This document shows, piece by piece, positions 1-8,541 of a DNA stretch of 64,000 nucleotides. The stretch is from contig CBDHDJ010000003.1 in assembly GCA_965261645.1 (NCBI GenBank), positions 992,001 to 1,056,000 of the forward strand, written 5' to 3'. The notes under the pieces are model-generated. The model saw only the letters and a program-made list of their open reading frames with translations, was not told the origin of the DNA and did not search any database. Source of the DNA: CBDHDJ01 sp965261645 (GTDB lineage: Bacteria > Pseudomonadota > Alphaproteobacteria > SHVV01). Position 1 is the first letter of the stretch, and every line of letters starts with the position of its first letter. Position numbers and translations under genes: made by a program.

Positions 1-223
1 GCGCAGCGTCGTGGCTGGACCAGGAAGTCGAGAACTTCACCTTCGTCGTCGACCGCCCGCCACAGCCAATGTCTTCGACCGCGGATCCTGATGACCATTT
101 CGTCAAGGTGCCAACGAGCACTGGCACGTGGACGGCTGCGGCGAAGATTGCCTGAGATCAGGCGCCCGAATTTCAGAAACCAGCGTCGCACCGTCTCGTT
201 CGAGACATCGATACCGCGCTCGG
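1..223 (-). CDS. IS6-family transposase, 3' exon (partial, runs off window)
   Basis: Read on the minus strand from 223 this segment encodes ERGIDVSNETVRRWF, then RASARWHLDEMVIRIRGR and HWLWRAVDDEGEVLDFLVQ. This is the central part of an IS6-family transposase, including the first catalytic Asp (WHLDEM) and the second one (AVDDEG). The reading continues past base 1, so the third acidic residue and the C-terminus are outside the window. It is the continuation of the 5' exon at 2140-2251. Confidence 0.8.
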
Positions 224-2139
224 ATCGCGGTAGGGAAGCGGGTTGCCCCGCTCCCCCCGCACAGATCCGTGCAGGCACGTTGATGCACACGGCTCCTCCC
301 TCAGGTCAATTGACGGCAAATCGTTGGCTCGGCCACGGGTGTCGGATTTCCAGCGTGGGCCAGTATTTCGCTGTCAGTCGCTCCATACGGTCCCCGCTGT
401 AGCGGTCCTTCTGCGATCTGCGGCGCAGAGTCCTGAGCCACAGTACTTTCAGTCGTTGCACGAAACGCCCCAGATATCGGTAGCTGGTTGGAACGGCAAA
501 GTAGTTCAGCCATCCATCAAGTACCTGTCCCAGCCACCGCGCGGTCTGGTTTACGCCGTCGTGCATCCGCCTGCGAAGCTCCTCCTTTATTCGCTTCAGG
601 GTGCGCGCCATCCGCTTCGAGACCGGCTTGCGCCCCAACTGGAACCGCCCCTTCCTGTCCTTCGCGCAGTAGTGCGTGAAGCCCAGAAAGTCGAGCGTCT
701 CCGGTTTGCCCAACCCTCGCCGCTGACGGTTCTCAGTTGCGAACCGCCCGAACTCGATGAGCCGGGTCTTGTCAGGGTGCAGTTCCAGTTCAAAACGTCC
801 AAGCCGCTCCTTCAGGTCACGCAGAAATCGCTCCGCGTCTTGCTTGTGCTGGAAACCCACCACGAAATCATCGGCGTACCGCACGATGATTGTGTCGCCT
901 TTGACCTCGTGGCTGCGCCACTTCTTCTGGAACCAGAGATCGAGAACGTAATGCAGGTAGATGTTGGCCAGGATCGGCGAAATCACCGAACCCTGGGGAG
1001 TCCCCCGCATGTTGTCCCGCCACTCGCCATTTTCCATGACGCCGACGTGCAACCACTTGGATATCAGCCTGATGACCCGCTTGTCTCCGATGCGATGTTC
1101 GAGGAACCGGACCAACCAGTCCCGCGAGACATGGTCGAAAAATCCGCGGATATCTGCGTCAGCTATCCAGTTGATCTTACGCCGTTCAATCCCGACCGCG
1201 AGCGCATCAAGCGCGTCGTGCGCCCCACACCCGGGCCGGAACCCATAGCTAAACCCCAGGAACTCCGCCTCGTAAATTGGCGTCAGGATAATCTCCGCCA
1301 CCGCCTTCTGGACAATCTTGTCCTCTATGGCCGCGACGCCGAGCGGTCGTGTGCCGCCATCCGGCTTCGGGATGTTCACCCGCCGTGATGGCGTCGCCCG
1401 GTACGCTCCCGAGTGCACGCGGTCGTGCAGGGCGGCCAACCGGCCTTCCAACCCTCCCTCGTACATCCCCCACGTCATGCCATCCGCACCTGCCGCCGCG
1501 TCCTTCTTCAACGCGAAGAACGCCCAGCGCAGCGCATCGACCGTAACGTGGTGGAGAAGCGCCGTCAGACGCTCCCGTGGCTCCCGTTGTACAAACTGCC
1601 GTATCCGGTCGGCCGCTTGTGACACGCTTTCCCGGTCCTGCGTCCGGCGCATGCTTTGGCTTTCCAGATTCCCCTTGGGCTCGGTCCTTCGCTCCATCGG
1701 CTCCGCCGGAACAGGCCTCCCTTTGTTCGCCGACTTCATCGCTACTACTCCCGAGTCTGACTTCTCCATGCCGTTCGTCATCGGTTACGGATTCCTCCTT
1801 TCCTTTGCGATCCCGCTACGACCGCGGGATGACATGGAGACCTCCCAGGTCCCGGCGTGAAAGCCTACGTACGTGCGGTTGGGTTCTTCGACTCCGCAGG
1901 GTCCACTTCCCCCTTACCATGGCGGTGGAAGCGGTGTTGCCTTCGACATACTGGAAAGCCTCGGCACCCTGATTCTCAGACTTTTCGTAGCTCAATCGCC
2001 CTCGCCCATACGCGCCCCTGTCAACGCTTAACCTGCATCCTCGCGAATGCCGGCCCATGACTCGGGGTGGAAGTGGTTGGTTACTCCTTCTTCCCGCCGG
2101 ACTCACCCCGGCTACTTTCCGCCAGTTAGCCTGGCGCTC
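224..2139 (-). mobile_element. group II intron inserted in IS6 transposase
   Basis: The intron is about 1.9 kb on the minus strand. Its boundaries are set by rejoining the transposase: the exon ends CTGCTGG at 2140, the intron begins GAGCGCC at 2139, and the 3' exon resumes CCGAGCGCGG at 223. The last 75 bases contain a domain V-like hairpin (GAGCCGTGTGC...TGCACGG, near 265-300). A domain VI-like hairpin with a GCAA loop follows (near 228-262), with the CTACCG context expected for the branch region. The 5' end GAGCG departs from the GTGYG consensus by one base. The reverse transcriptase gene lies in domain IV. Confidence 0.85.
306..1781 (-). CDS. ltrA: group II intron reverse transcriptase/maturase
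   Basis: A 491-residue intron-encoded protein. It performs retrohoming cDNA synthesis and helps its host intron splice. RT blocks are visible in order: the fingers region IPKPDGGTRPLGV, YGFRPGCGAHDAL, ADIRGFFDHV, the GTPQGSVISPILANIYLH block, the catalytic YADD box and the LDFLGF block. A maturase (X) domain follows, with the conserved GWLNYF motif. The protein ends about 20 residues after the thumb/X region, so no HNH endonuclease domain is present, as in endonuclease-minus bacterial classes. The gene lies wholly inside the intron and ends about 80 bases before its 3' end. The first in-frame ATG was used as start; later ATGs are possible. Confidence 0.93.
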   Translation of the reverse strand: MTNGMEKSDSGVVAMKSANKGRPVPAEPMERRTEPKGNLESQSMRRTQDRESVSQAADRIRQFVQREPRERLTALLHHVTVDALRWAFFALKKDAAAGADGMTWGMYEGGLEGRLAALHDRVHSGAYRATPSRRVNIPKPDGGTRPLGVAAIEDKIVQKAVAEIILTPIYEAEFLGFSYGFRPGCGAHDALDALAVGIERRKINWIADADIRGFFDHVSRDWLVRFLEHRIGDKRVIRLISKWLHVGVMENGEWRDNMRGTPQGSVISPILANIYLHYVLDLWFQKKWRSHEVKGDTIIVRYADDFVVGFQHKQDAERFLRDLKERLGRFELELHPDKTRLIEFGRFATENRQRRGLGKPETLDFLGFTHYCAKDRKGRFQLGRKPVSKRMARTLKRIKEELRRRMHDGVNQTARWLGQVLDGWLNYFAVPTSYRYLGRFVQRLKVLWLRTLRRRSQKDRYSGDRMERLTAKYWPTLEIRHPWPSQRFAVN

Positions 2140-2251
2140 CCAGCAGGTCCTCGACATCGCGAAATGACAGCGTGAGCCGAGCATAGAGCCAGACCGCATG
2201 CTGGATGATCTCTGGCGAAAAACGATGTCGCTTGAAAGAAATTGGCGTCAT
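2140..2251 (-). CDS. IS6-family transposase, 5' exon
   Basis: The minus strand from the ATG at 2251-2249 encodes the N-terminal start of an IS6-type DDE transposase: ISFKRHRFSPEIIQHAVWLY followed by a segment ending in RDVEDLL, which matches the helix-turn-helix beginning of the IS6/IS26 group. The coding sequence stops abruptly after CTGCTGG at 2140, where group II intron sequence begins. Without splicing the transposase is truncated. With splicing the next residues are AERGIDVS, the expected family sequence. Family identity is clear; the activity of the element is unknown. Confidence 0.8.
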
Positions 2252-2299
2252 ACGCCGACGGTAGCGGCCCCTGCCCGATCCGGCCACCGACTTAACGTG

Positions 2300-2848
2300 T
2301 CAATGCCCCCGCGGCACATCGCCACCGGTCAGGCCAGCGGCCTGAAGCTCCTCTATGAAGCCGAAACTCTCCCGGTCCTCGATGCGGTCGGGATAGAGGA
2401 TTCCATCGAGATGATCGCATTCGTGTTGGACGACACGCGCATGAAACCCCTCCGCCTCCTGGTCGATCTCCCTGCCGTCCGCCGCCGACCCGCGATAGCG
2501 TATGCGCGTATAGCGGGGAACCAAGCCGCGCATGCCGGGTACGCTCAGGCAGCCCTCCCAATCCGAATCCATCTCTTCACCGGCGGGCGAGATTTCCGGA
2601 TTGAGCAGGATCGTCAGCGGAATTGGCGGGGCATCGGGATAGCGCGGGTTCTTGTCAATTCCGAAGATCACAACGCGAAGCGGTACACCAATTTGAGGCG
2701 CGGCTAAACCTGCCCCGTCGAAGGCCTTCATAGTGTCCAGCATGTCGGCGATCAGGTTAGCGAGTTTGTCGTCGCCAAACCGGTCTTTGGCATTCGCCTT
2801 CAGTCTTAGTCGCGGATTACCCATCCGCAAGATTTCGCGTACCGCCAT
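2300..2848 (-). CDS. def: peptide deformylase
   Basis: A 182-residue Fe/Zn hydrolase that removes the N-formyl group from nascent proteins in the cytoplasm. All three family motifs are intact: GAGLAAPQIG (residues 45-54), EGCLS with metal-ligand Cys100, and QHECDH with His142, catalytic Glu143 and His146. Length is typical for bacterial Def. The usual partner fmt is not adjacent: the gene is flanked upstream by about 360 bases without a gene and downstream, within 50 bases, by the IS6 element. The IS insertion does not seem to have removed conserved C-terminal residues. Whether another def copy exists elsewhere cannot be seen here. Confidence 0.95.
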   Translation of the reverse strand: MAVREILRMGNPRLRLKANAKDRFGDDKLANLIADMLDTMKAFDGAGLAAPQIGVPLRVVIFGIDKNPRYPDAPPIPLTILLNPEISPAGEEMDSDWEGCLSVPGMRGLVPRYTRIRYRGSAADGREIDQEAEGFHARVVQHECDHLDGILYPDRIEDRESFGFIEELQAAGLTGGDVPRGH

Positions 2849-3207
2849 TTTCCTGTCTCATCCTCATACCAAGAGCGGCTTTCCCCCTACGGTATTGACA
2901 CCGAAATTCTTTGTCAGTCTCCAACCCCCTCCCGGGTTTCGGCGAGCACCAAATCAACTACGTGGCGCAATGCCTCCTCCCCGGTATCCCCCTCCAGCCG
3001 GGATTTCCCATGTGGCACCCTTCAGCAAAGTTGAGCGTGCCTCGCAATCGCTCAAAGGGCAAGTCCGATGGGTTGTGCCACCAAGATCATGCCCGACAAC
3101 ACGAAATTGAGAGTGAATGGGACATGGTGGCATTCGATATTGCCGGTCGGGCCGTGTCTCGGACACACCGGTCCTGTCGTCTTCAGGCATGAGGGACGAT
3201 CGTGTCG
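2849..3207. other. intergenic stretch without recognisable gene
   Basis: About 360 bases between def and the IS1380 remnant. Short open frames exist on both strands but none resembles a known protein, and none has a convincing ribosome-binding site. It probably holds the def promoter at its left end and the decayed outer end of the IS1380-type element at its right end. Confidence 0.5.
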
Positions 3208-3490
3208 TCATGTTGGGAGGGGCGTCGTTCTGAGCCGATCGATTCGGCGGAGGATGTCGGCGAACAGGTCACGAGGGATAGCGACCTCGGCCATCTGGAA
3301 GACGATGTAGCTACCGTGGCGGAGGATCTTCGCGCCGATCTTGACGAGCTTTTCGCGCAGCGTGGTCAGTGACCACTGCTCCACTGCATCGGGCAACACG
3401 AGTGTCCGCATGAAGTTGCCGAGATTGTAGGCGAGCGCGTGGAGTTGGAGCCGGACGGCGTTGTGACGGAACTGTCCGTCATCAAAACAA
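3208..3490 (-). pseudogene. IS1380-family transposase, C-terminal remnant
   Basis: The minus strand encodes about 90 residues: DGQFRHNAVRLQLHALAYNL, then SLTTLREKLVKIGAKILRHG and FQMAEVAIPRDLFADILRRI. This is the C-terminal end of IS1380-type transposases. The N-terminal three quarters are missing. The sequence is cut at about 3490, where the IS3 element begins, so the IS3 insertion or an associated deletion probably removed the rest. Its own stop codon at the C-terminal end is kept. Confidence 0.8.
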
Positions 3491-3543
3491 ATGGGACTGT
3501 TGAGCGTGTTTCATAGGGAGGATCTGGCTCATTTTGTTTGATG

Positions 3544-4524
3544 TTAAGCCGCTTGACTTTGATGGTTCAAGCGGCGGTTTTGGGGGGTCAGTTTTTTGAT
3601 CTTTTTTCTCTTTTCGATGATGGCGGTGTGGCGTCCAAAGTAGGCGTCGGCTGGAGTTACGTTGCCGATGCTCTCGTGGTAGCGTTGGTTGTTGTAGTGA
3701 TCGACGAAGGCGCTGATCTGGTTTTCGAGATCGCCGGGTAGATAATAATTTTCAAGCAGGATCCGGTTCTTCAGCGTTTGATGCCAGCGCTCGATCTTGC
3801 CCTGGGTTTGCGGGTGATACGGTGCGCCCCGAACGTGATCCATACCGTGGTCCTCGAGCCATTCAGCCAGATCGCCGGAGATATAGGACGAGCCGTTGTC
3901 GCTGAGCAGCTTCGGCTTGTGGACGACATTGGCGCGATTGCAGCCTGAGGCTTCTAGCGCCAACTTCAGTGTTGCCGTCACATCGTCCGCCGTCATGTTG
4001 GTGCAGAGCTTCCAAGCAATGATGTAGCGGGAATAGTCGTCCAGGATGGTCGACAGGTAAAACCAGCCCCAGCCGATGACCTTGAGATAGGTGAAGTCGG
4101 TCTGCCACAGCTGGTTCGGCGCCGTGGTCTTGTCGCGGAACTCATCGGCTGCCTTGATGACCACGAAAGCGGGGCTGGTGATCAGGTCGTGGGCCTTGAG
4201 AAGCCGGTAAACCGAGGCTTCCGAGACAAAGTAGCCCCTGGTGTCCGTAAACCTGACGGCCAGTTCCCGGGGCGACAGTTGCGTCTCCTCCAGGGCAAGA
4301 TCGATGATCTGCCCCCGGACATCATCCGGGATCCGGTTCCACACCCGGCCTGGGCTGCTGTTGCGATCCTAAAGACCGGCGTCGCCAAAGGCCAGAAAGC
4401 GATCGTACCAGCGATAAAAGGTGGTCTTCGGAATGCCCAGCTTGTCCAAAGTGGACCCGACGCCCAGGTGGGACTGCTCGACCAGGCGGATGATCTCCAG
4501 CTTCTCGGATGCGGGATACCTCAT
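3544..4524 (-). pseudogene. IS3-family transposase OrfB with in-frame amber stop
   Basis: OrfB supplies the DDE integrase core of IS3 transposase. It starts with MRYPASEKLEIIRLVEQS at 4524, overlapping the orfA stop as ATGA. After FLAFGDAGL a TAG codon at 4369-4371 interrupts the frame, and the same frame then continues with DRNSSPGRVWNRIPDDVRG to the normal end. The core is otherwise complete: QLWQTDFTYLKV (first Asp), LLSDNGSSYIS (second Asp), and HPQTQGKIERWHQTLKNRI (Glu). A Gln or Glu codon is expected at the stop. The lesion could be a real mutation or a base error. If real, this copy needs readthrough or transposase in trans. Confidence 0.88.
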
Positions 4525-4895
4525 TCCTCGTCTCCCCCATGCCCGATCATGTTTTTTTTGAGAAGCCGGTTCTCCAGCGAAAGTTCGGCGACCAACTCCT
4601 TCAAGTCGCGCATCTCCTGGCGCAGGCCTTTAACCTCGCCCGAGGTCGCTTGGCGCCCGGTGTCGCCGGCGAGCCGCTTCTTGCCTGCTTCCAAAAACTC
4701 TTTCGACCAGCTGTAATACAGACCCTCGGCGATGCCCTCGCGGCGGCACAAGGCGGCGATGCTCTCCTCGCCGCGCAGGCCCGACACCACGATCCGGATC
4801 TTCTCCTCAGCCGTATACTGCTTGCGTGTCTTGCGGCGAATATCCCGAACCGTTCCATCCGCCGGGTCGTTCTTGCTCATTGATTTCTGTCTCAT
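4521..4895 (-). CDS. IS3-family transposase OrfA
   Basis: A 124-residue helix-turn-helix protein with the typical IS3 OrfA layout: RRKTRKQYTAEEKIRIVVSG at the start of the HTH, AALCRREGIAEGLYYSWSKE as the recognition region, and a C-terminal leucine zipper (LKELVAELSLENRLLKKN). It binds the element ends and partners with OrfB. An A8 run encoding the KKN near the 3' end is a plausible slippage site for making an OrfAB fusion, as known for IS3 elements. The stop overlaps the orfB start by ATGA. Confidence 0.92.
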   Translation of the reverse strand: MRQKSMSKNDPADGTVRDIRRKTRKQYTAEEKIRIVVSGLRGEESIAALCRREGIAEGLYYSWSKEFLEAGKKRLAGDTGRQATSGEVKGLRQEMRDLKELVAELSLENRLLKKNMIGHGGDEE

Positions 4896-5067
4896 CTTCG
4901 TTCCCTTCGGTCACTACGATGAGCCAGAAATCCTCCGGTATGCAATTACCTCAATTTGTCCCAAAAGCGCTGACGTCAGACAGGCATTGACAGGCCAAAA
5001 GTCAACCGTTAGTTATAATCTCCAATCGTTTCCATAGAGCAGGGTGGTTCCACGGGATCGGGGCGAA

Positions 5068-7819
5068 TTACCGTACAAGGAACCGAACTCCGCGTCGCTT
5101 CCTCTTCCCTATCAGCTTGTCGGCTAGCGGAGCCCGCATCGACTCATATAGCCGGAACAAGTGTTCGACCCGCTCGCGCTCGGACGCGAACCCCGAGCGT
5201 CGGTAAAGCCGGTCCACCGCGCGGTCGAGCGCCTGATGCGCCCGGCGTAGGTTCGGCGGTATCAGGTCGGGATCGTAGAGGTCGGCCAGGGTTGCGCCCG
5301 GATGCTCGGCCCGAGCATCGAGCACCGCTTGCGCGAGCCGTTCCAGCCCCGACATGTCCGCATCCTTGGGTGGCATCGGATAGGTGTTGTAGACAACGCC
5401 CACAGAATAGCATGTAATCGCTCTTCATACGTCCGGTTACCGCCCGCATCCACGCCATATGCATTGAAGAGGTCAGCAGAGCAAACTCAACGAGCGTAGC
5501 GCCAGGAAGAATCCTTAACTTTTGATTCGCGATTACGTCGGGCGTCAGCCATCCGATTGGTACGTATTCCCGCCGTTCCGAGCTCGTGTTCGGAAGGACA
5601 AGGAAAGGCTCGGATAGCCTTTCGTCCACGCCCACTCTCGTCGGGTATGCGGCCATGGCGACCGTACTCGGGCGTCGGCTGGATGCGCGGTACTCACGCA
5701 CCCGCCTGATACGCTCCCTGACTTCGGGTAGTTGTCGAAGGTCCAAAGGCGAAGAATGGGCAAGGTACAAAATCCAGCGGTGGAACCCGTTGATGTATTC
5801 GTCGCCGCCAATGTACTTGCGAAAAAACCTTTGCGACCCCGGCTCTTTCGCGACGAAGGATTCGTAGTCGTCCTGCTTGAATGTGAAAATGCCATTGTCG
5901 ATCATCTGAACGCCCGTCTTCAGCCGACGCATTCCGTTGATGGGCGCGCTTTCCTCCTGCACCACCAGATGCGGGTCGGATAGCACGCCCGCATCGAACA
6001 GGTACGGAGTGAGTGCGGCGTGACGGCTCTCCTCCGGCTCGCCGTTGATGTCGGGATAGTTGAACAGGCGCATCTCGGCCCGCGCGGCCTTCCGCCGGTC
6101 GAGGCCGAGAATGACAACATGCACGTGCGCTTTGCAGCGCGCGAACAGGAGCGGCCATAGCTGCGCGACCTGCTCGCCCTGCGTGATCGAGTTGGTCGTA
6201 ACGAAGCCGATCCGGGCGTCGCCGCCCTGCACGTACTCCCCCGCCTTGATGAACCACGCGGCGCCGTAATCGAGCGTGCCGCCGTTCTTTCCGAGCGCCG
6301 CGATCCCGCGCACCTGCGCGCGTTGCTCCGCCGTCTGTTGCTTCGCCCCCACGAAGGGCGGATTGCCCAGCACGAATGAACACTCGCCCGCCCGCTGTAA
6401 ACCGGGCCAGTCCGTTTCGAGCGCGTCGCCGTGGAGGATGTGCGGTGACTTCTCGAGCGGGATGCGAACGAAGGTCTGGCCGAACTCCAAGCTCAGCCGG
6501 TTGTTCATGATGTGGTCCATCATCCACAGCGCGGCCTCCGCGATGCGGGCCGGGAACTCGCCAAGCTCGATCCCGTAGAACTGGTCCACGTCCACCACCG
6601 ACTGCCACGCGGCATCGAGCACCGCTTGCCCGGTCGCGGCAGTCGCCTCCCGAATCTCTCGGATGACTTCGATTTCGAGCAGCCGCAGTTCCCGGTAGGC
6701 GATGATGAGGAAGTTGCCGCAGCCACAGGCCGGGTCGAAGAATGTCAGGCTGCCGAGCTTCGCCTGTAACTGCCGGAGCGCCGCAAGGCGGCCCCGGCCC
6801 CGGCGCGCCTTTACGCGCTCGAACTCGGCCCGCAGATCGTCCACGAACAACGGCTCGATTACCTTGAGGATGTTCTTCTCGGTCGTGTAGTGCGCCCCCT
6901 GCGCCCGGCGCTCCGCCGGGTCCATCACCGACTGGAAGAGCGCGCCGAAGATCGCGGGCGAGATGTTCGACCAGTCGAACCGACAGGCATCCAGCAGTGC
7001 CCCGCGCATGGCCGCGTCGAACGAGAAGGTCCGCAGGTGTCCCCGGAACAGGTCGCCGTTGACGTAGGGGAACCGAGCCAGGTCTTCGTCGAGCGTCGCG
7101 GCGCGCTCGCTTTCCGGCGAGTCGAGCACCTCGAACAGTTGCGCGAGCCACGGCCCGAGATCGGCCCCGTCCTCGCCCGTGCGCGTCTCGATGAAGTCGA
7201 GGAAGATGTCGCGCGGCTCGAACACCCCGGTGTCGTCGCCGAACATGCAGAACACGACGCGCACGAGGAAACGTTCCAGATCGTGCCCTCGGTGTCCGGC
7301 GTCGGCGAGCGCATCGTGCAGCCGTCCGACCAGCTCGGCGGCTTCGATGTTCGCCGGGTCCTGGTCGCGGAAGGTCCGGCGCTGCACGCCGAGGATGAAG
7401 CCGAACGACTCAACATGCGCGGGCAGGTCCGCAAGCGGGAAAACCACAACTTCCCGTTCGTCGAGGTCGTGAAGCTCGAAGGTCTGGAAGTCGCTCACCA
7501 GGATGTAGCGCGGGCGCTCGCGCTCGGGCAGCGCGTCGAAATACTCCCCGGCCTGTTCGTACGCTTTGCGGAGATCGCGCCCGGCGCTCTTCTGTTCGAC
7601 GAGCAGCACGCCCGGCCAGAACAGGTCGATGAACCCCGAGCGGTTATCCAGCTTGGCGACATGCGCCTCGTAGCGCGCGACGTTTCGCCGCCGCACCCCG
7701 AACACGTCGAAAAGCGCGTTGTAGAAACTCTGCGTCTCGCCCTTCTCGTAGGCCGCATCCTTCCAATCCTCGGCGAAGGCTGCGGCGCGGGCGCGGACCT
7801 CGTTCCACGACAGACGCAT
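5068..7819 (-). pseudogene. MmeI-like (Type IIL) restriction-modification enzyme, one frameshift
   Basis: Single-chain R-M enzymes of this family combine an endonuclease, an adenine-N6 methyltransferase and a target-recognition domain, and methylate one DNA strand. The start MRLSWNEVRARAAAFAEDW at 7819 fits the family length: about 917 codons in total, close to MmeI (919). An N-terminal D65-X9-E75-Q-K77 nuclease motif lies in FIDLFWPGVLLVEQK. Methylase motif I is FDPACGCGNFL, and motif IV is NPPFVG. After GRMKSDY the frame breaks (about 5410-5416). Continuation in another frame starts YSVGVVYNTYPMP and runs to FLVR at 5068. One extra base in TACATGC explains it. The two frames together cover the whole protein. 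The upstream higBA pair is 115 bases away. Sequencing error versus true inactivation is unresolved. Confidence 0.85.
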
Positions 7820-7934
7820 CAGACCGCCCCGCCCGTCGAGCGCCGCGTGTCGGATAGCCTGCCGTTGCCCGGAAGCGGATGACCGGCGGCAGGCGGGACA
7901 GTTCCCTGTCCGGCAGCGCGGACGCCAGACTCGA

Positions 7935-8249
7935 TCATGTGTGCAACGCGCCCGCGCGCCGTTCGGCGGCGACCTTCTCCCGGCGCGCCAGCGCAAGCTC
8001 GTAGCTCGCCTGCATCCGCATCCAGTGCTCAGCAGTGCCCCAGCCGATAACCTCCAGCGCCAGCGCCATGTTCGCCGACACGCCCGCCTTGCCGTTCAGC
8101 AGGCGCGACAGAGTTCCGCGCTCGCAGCCGAGACGCGCCGCCGTCTCGGTCACGTTCCAGCCCACATCGTCCATGCTCTCTCGGATCAGTTCGCCCAGGT
8201 GCGGCGGGTTCTGCATCGGGCCGACGCGATCGTTCGCAATGTTGTTCAT
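7935..8249 (-). CDS. higA: HigA-family antitoxin (helix-turn-helix)
   Basis: A 104-residue XRE/HigA-type DNA-binding antitoxin. The HTH lies in HLGELIRESMDDVGWNVTET and AARLGCERGTLSRLLNGKAG, followed by VSANMALALEVIGWGTAEHW, the hallmark of HigA/VapI proteins. It should neutralise the toxin encoded just upstream and repress their shared promoter. Gene order is toxin first, antitoxin second, as usual for higBA; the gap is 19 bases. An internal ATG at 8216 (MQNPPHLGELI) is an equally good start. The next gene downstream, the MmeI-like enzyme, begins 115 bases later in the same direction. Confidence 0.9.
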   Translation of the reverse strand: MNNIANDRVGPMQNPPHLGELIRESMDDVGWNVTETAARLGCERGTLSRLLNGKAGVSANMALALEVIGWGTAEHWMRMQASYELALARREKVAAERRAGALHT

Positions 8250-8268
8250 GGTCAGCGCTCCCCTTTGG

Positions 8269-8541
8269 TCAGTGATAGTCGATCAGGTCCACGTCAACGG
8301 CCTCGCCGTCCTCGAAGCGGAATACCACGCGCCAGTTGCCCGAGACGCGGACGCTCCACTGGCCCGCGCGGTTGCCCTTGAGGGGATGCAGCCGGAAGCC
8401 CGGCGCCTCGGCGCTGCCCGGATGCGTCGCCTCTTGCAGACGGAACAGGATGCGCCGGAGCCGTGGCACGAAACCGACAGGAAGCCGCGCGGGGTCGTCG
8501 CGCTCGTGCAGCGCCCGCAATCCCTTGTGCCTGATCCTCAT
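8269..8541 (-). CDS. higB: HigB/RelE-type toxin
   Basis: A 90-residue RelE-superfamily ribonuclease toxin that cleaves mRNA at the ribosome. Family signatures are LRRILFRLQEATHPGSAEAP, FRLHPLKGNRAGQWSVRVSG and NWRVVFRFEDGEAVDVDLID, the last being the conserved C-terminal strand with the catalytic Arg/Phe region. The length equals typical HigB (about 92). It precedes higA by 19 bases on the same strand and probably shares an autoregulated promoter upstream of 8541. No lesion is seen. Confidence 0.92.
   Translation of the reverse strand: MRIRHKGLRALHERDDPARLPVGFVPRLRRILFRLQEATHPGSAEAPGFRLHPLKGNRAGQWSVRVSGNWRVVFRFEDGEAVDVDLIDYH

Larger units (their letters stand above)
1..2290 (-). mobile_element. 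IS6-family element carrying a group II intron (left end outside window)
   Basis: An IS6-type transposase gene lies on the minus strand, split into two exons by a group II intron. The 5' exon (2140-2251) and 3' exon (1-223) join in frame. The upstream edge of the element lies between the transposase start (2251) and the def stop (2300). I could not identify the terminal inverted repeat with certainty, and the downstream end lies beyond the window. Confidence 0.75.
3500..4954 (-). mobile_element. IS3-family insertion sequence
   Basis: An element of about 1.45 kb with orfA and orfB on the minus strand. The ends share imperfect inverted repeats: TTGAGCGTGTTTC...GGAGGATCTGGCTCAT at the left (from about 3500), and on the opposite strand at the right TTGAGGTAATTGC...GGAGGATTTCTGGCTCAT (ending about 4954). 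The exact outer bases and any target duplication were not resolved. orfB contains an internal stop, so the copy is probably not autonomous. Confidence 0.8.

Noticed and set aside
5068..8541. BREX, DISARM or Type I R-M system
   Set aside because: Only one methylase-nuclease gene is present, with the MmeI layout and length; no helicase, PglZ or specificity subunits are nearby.
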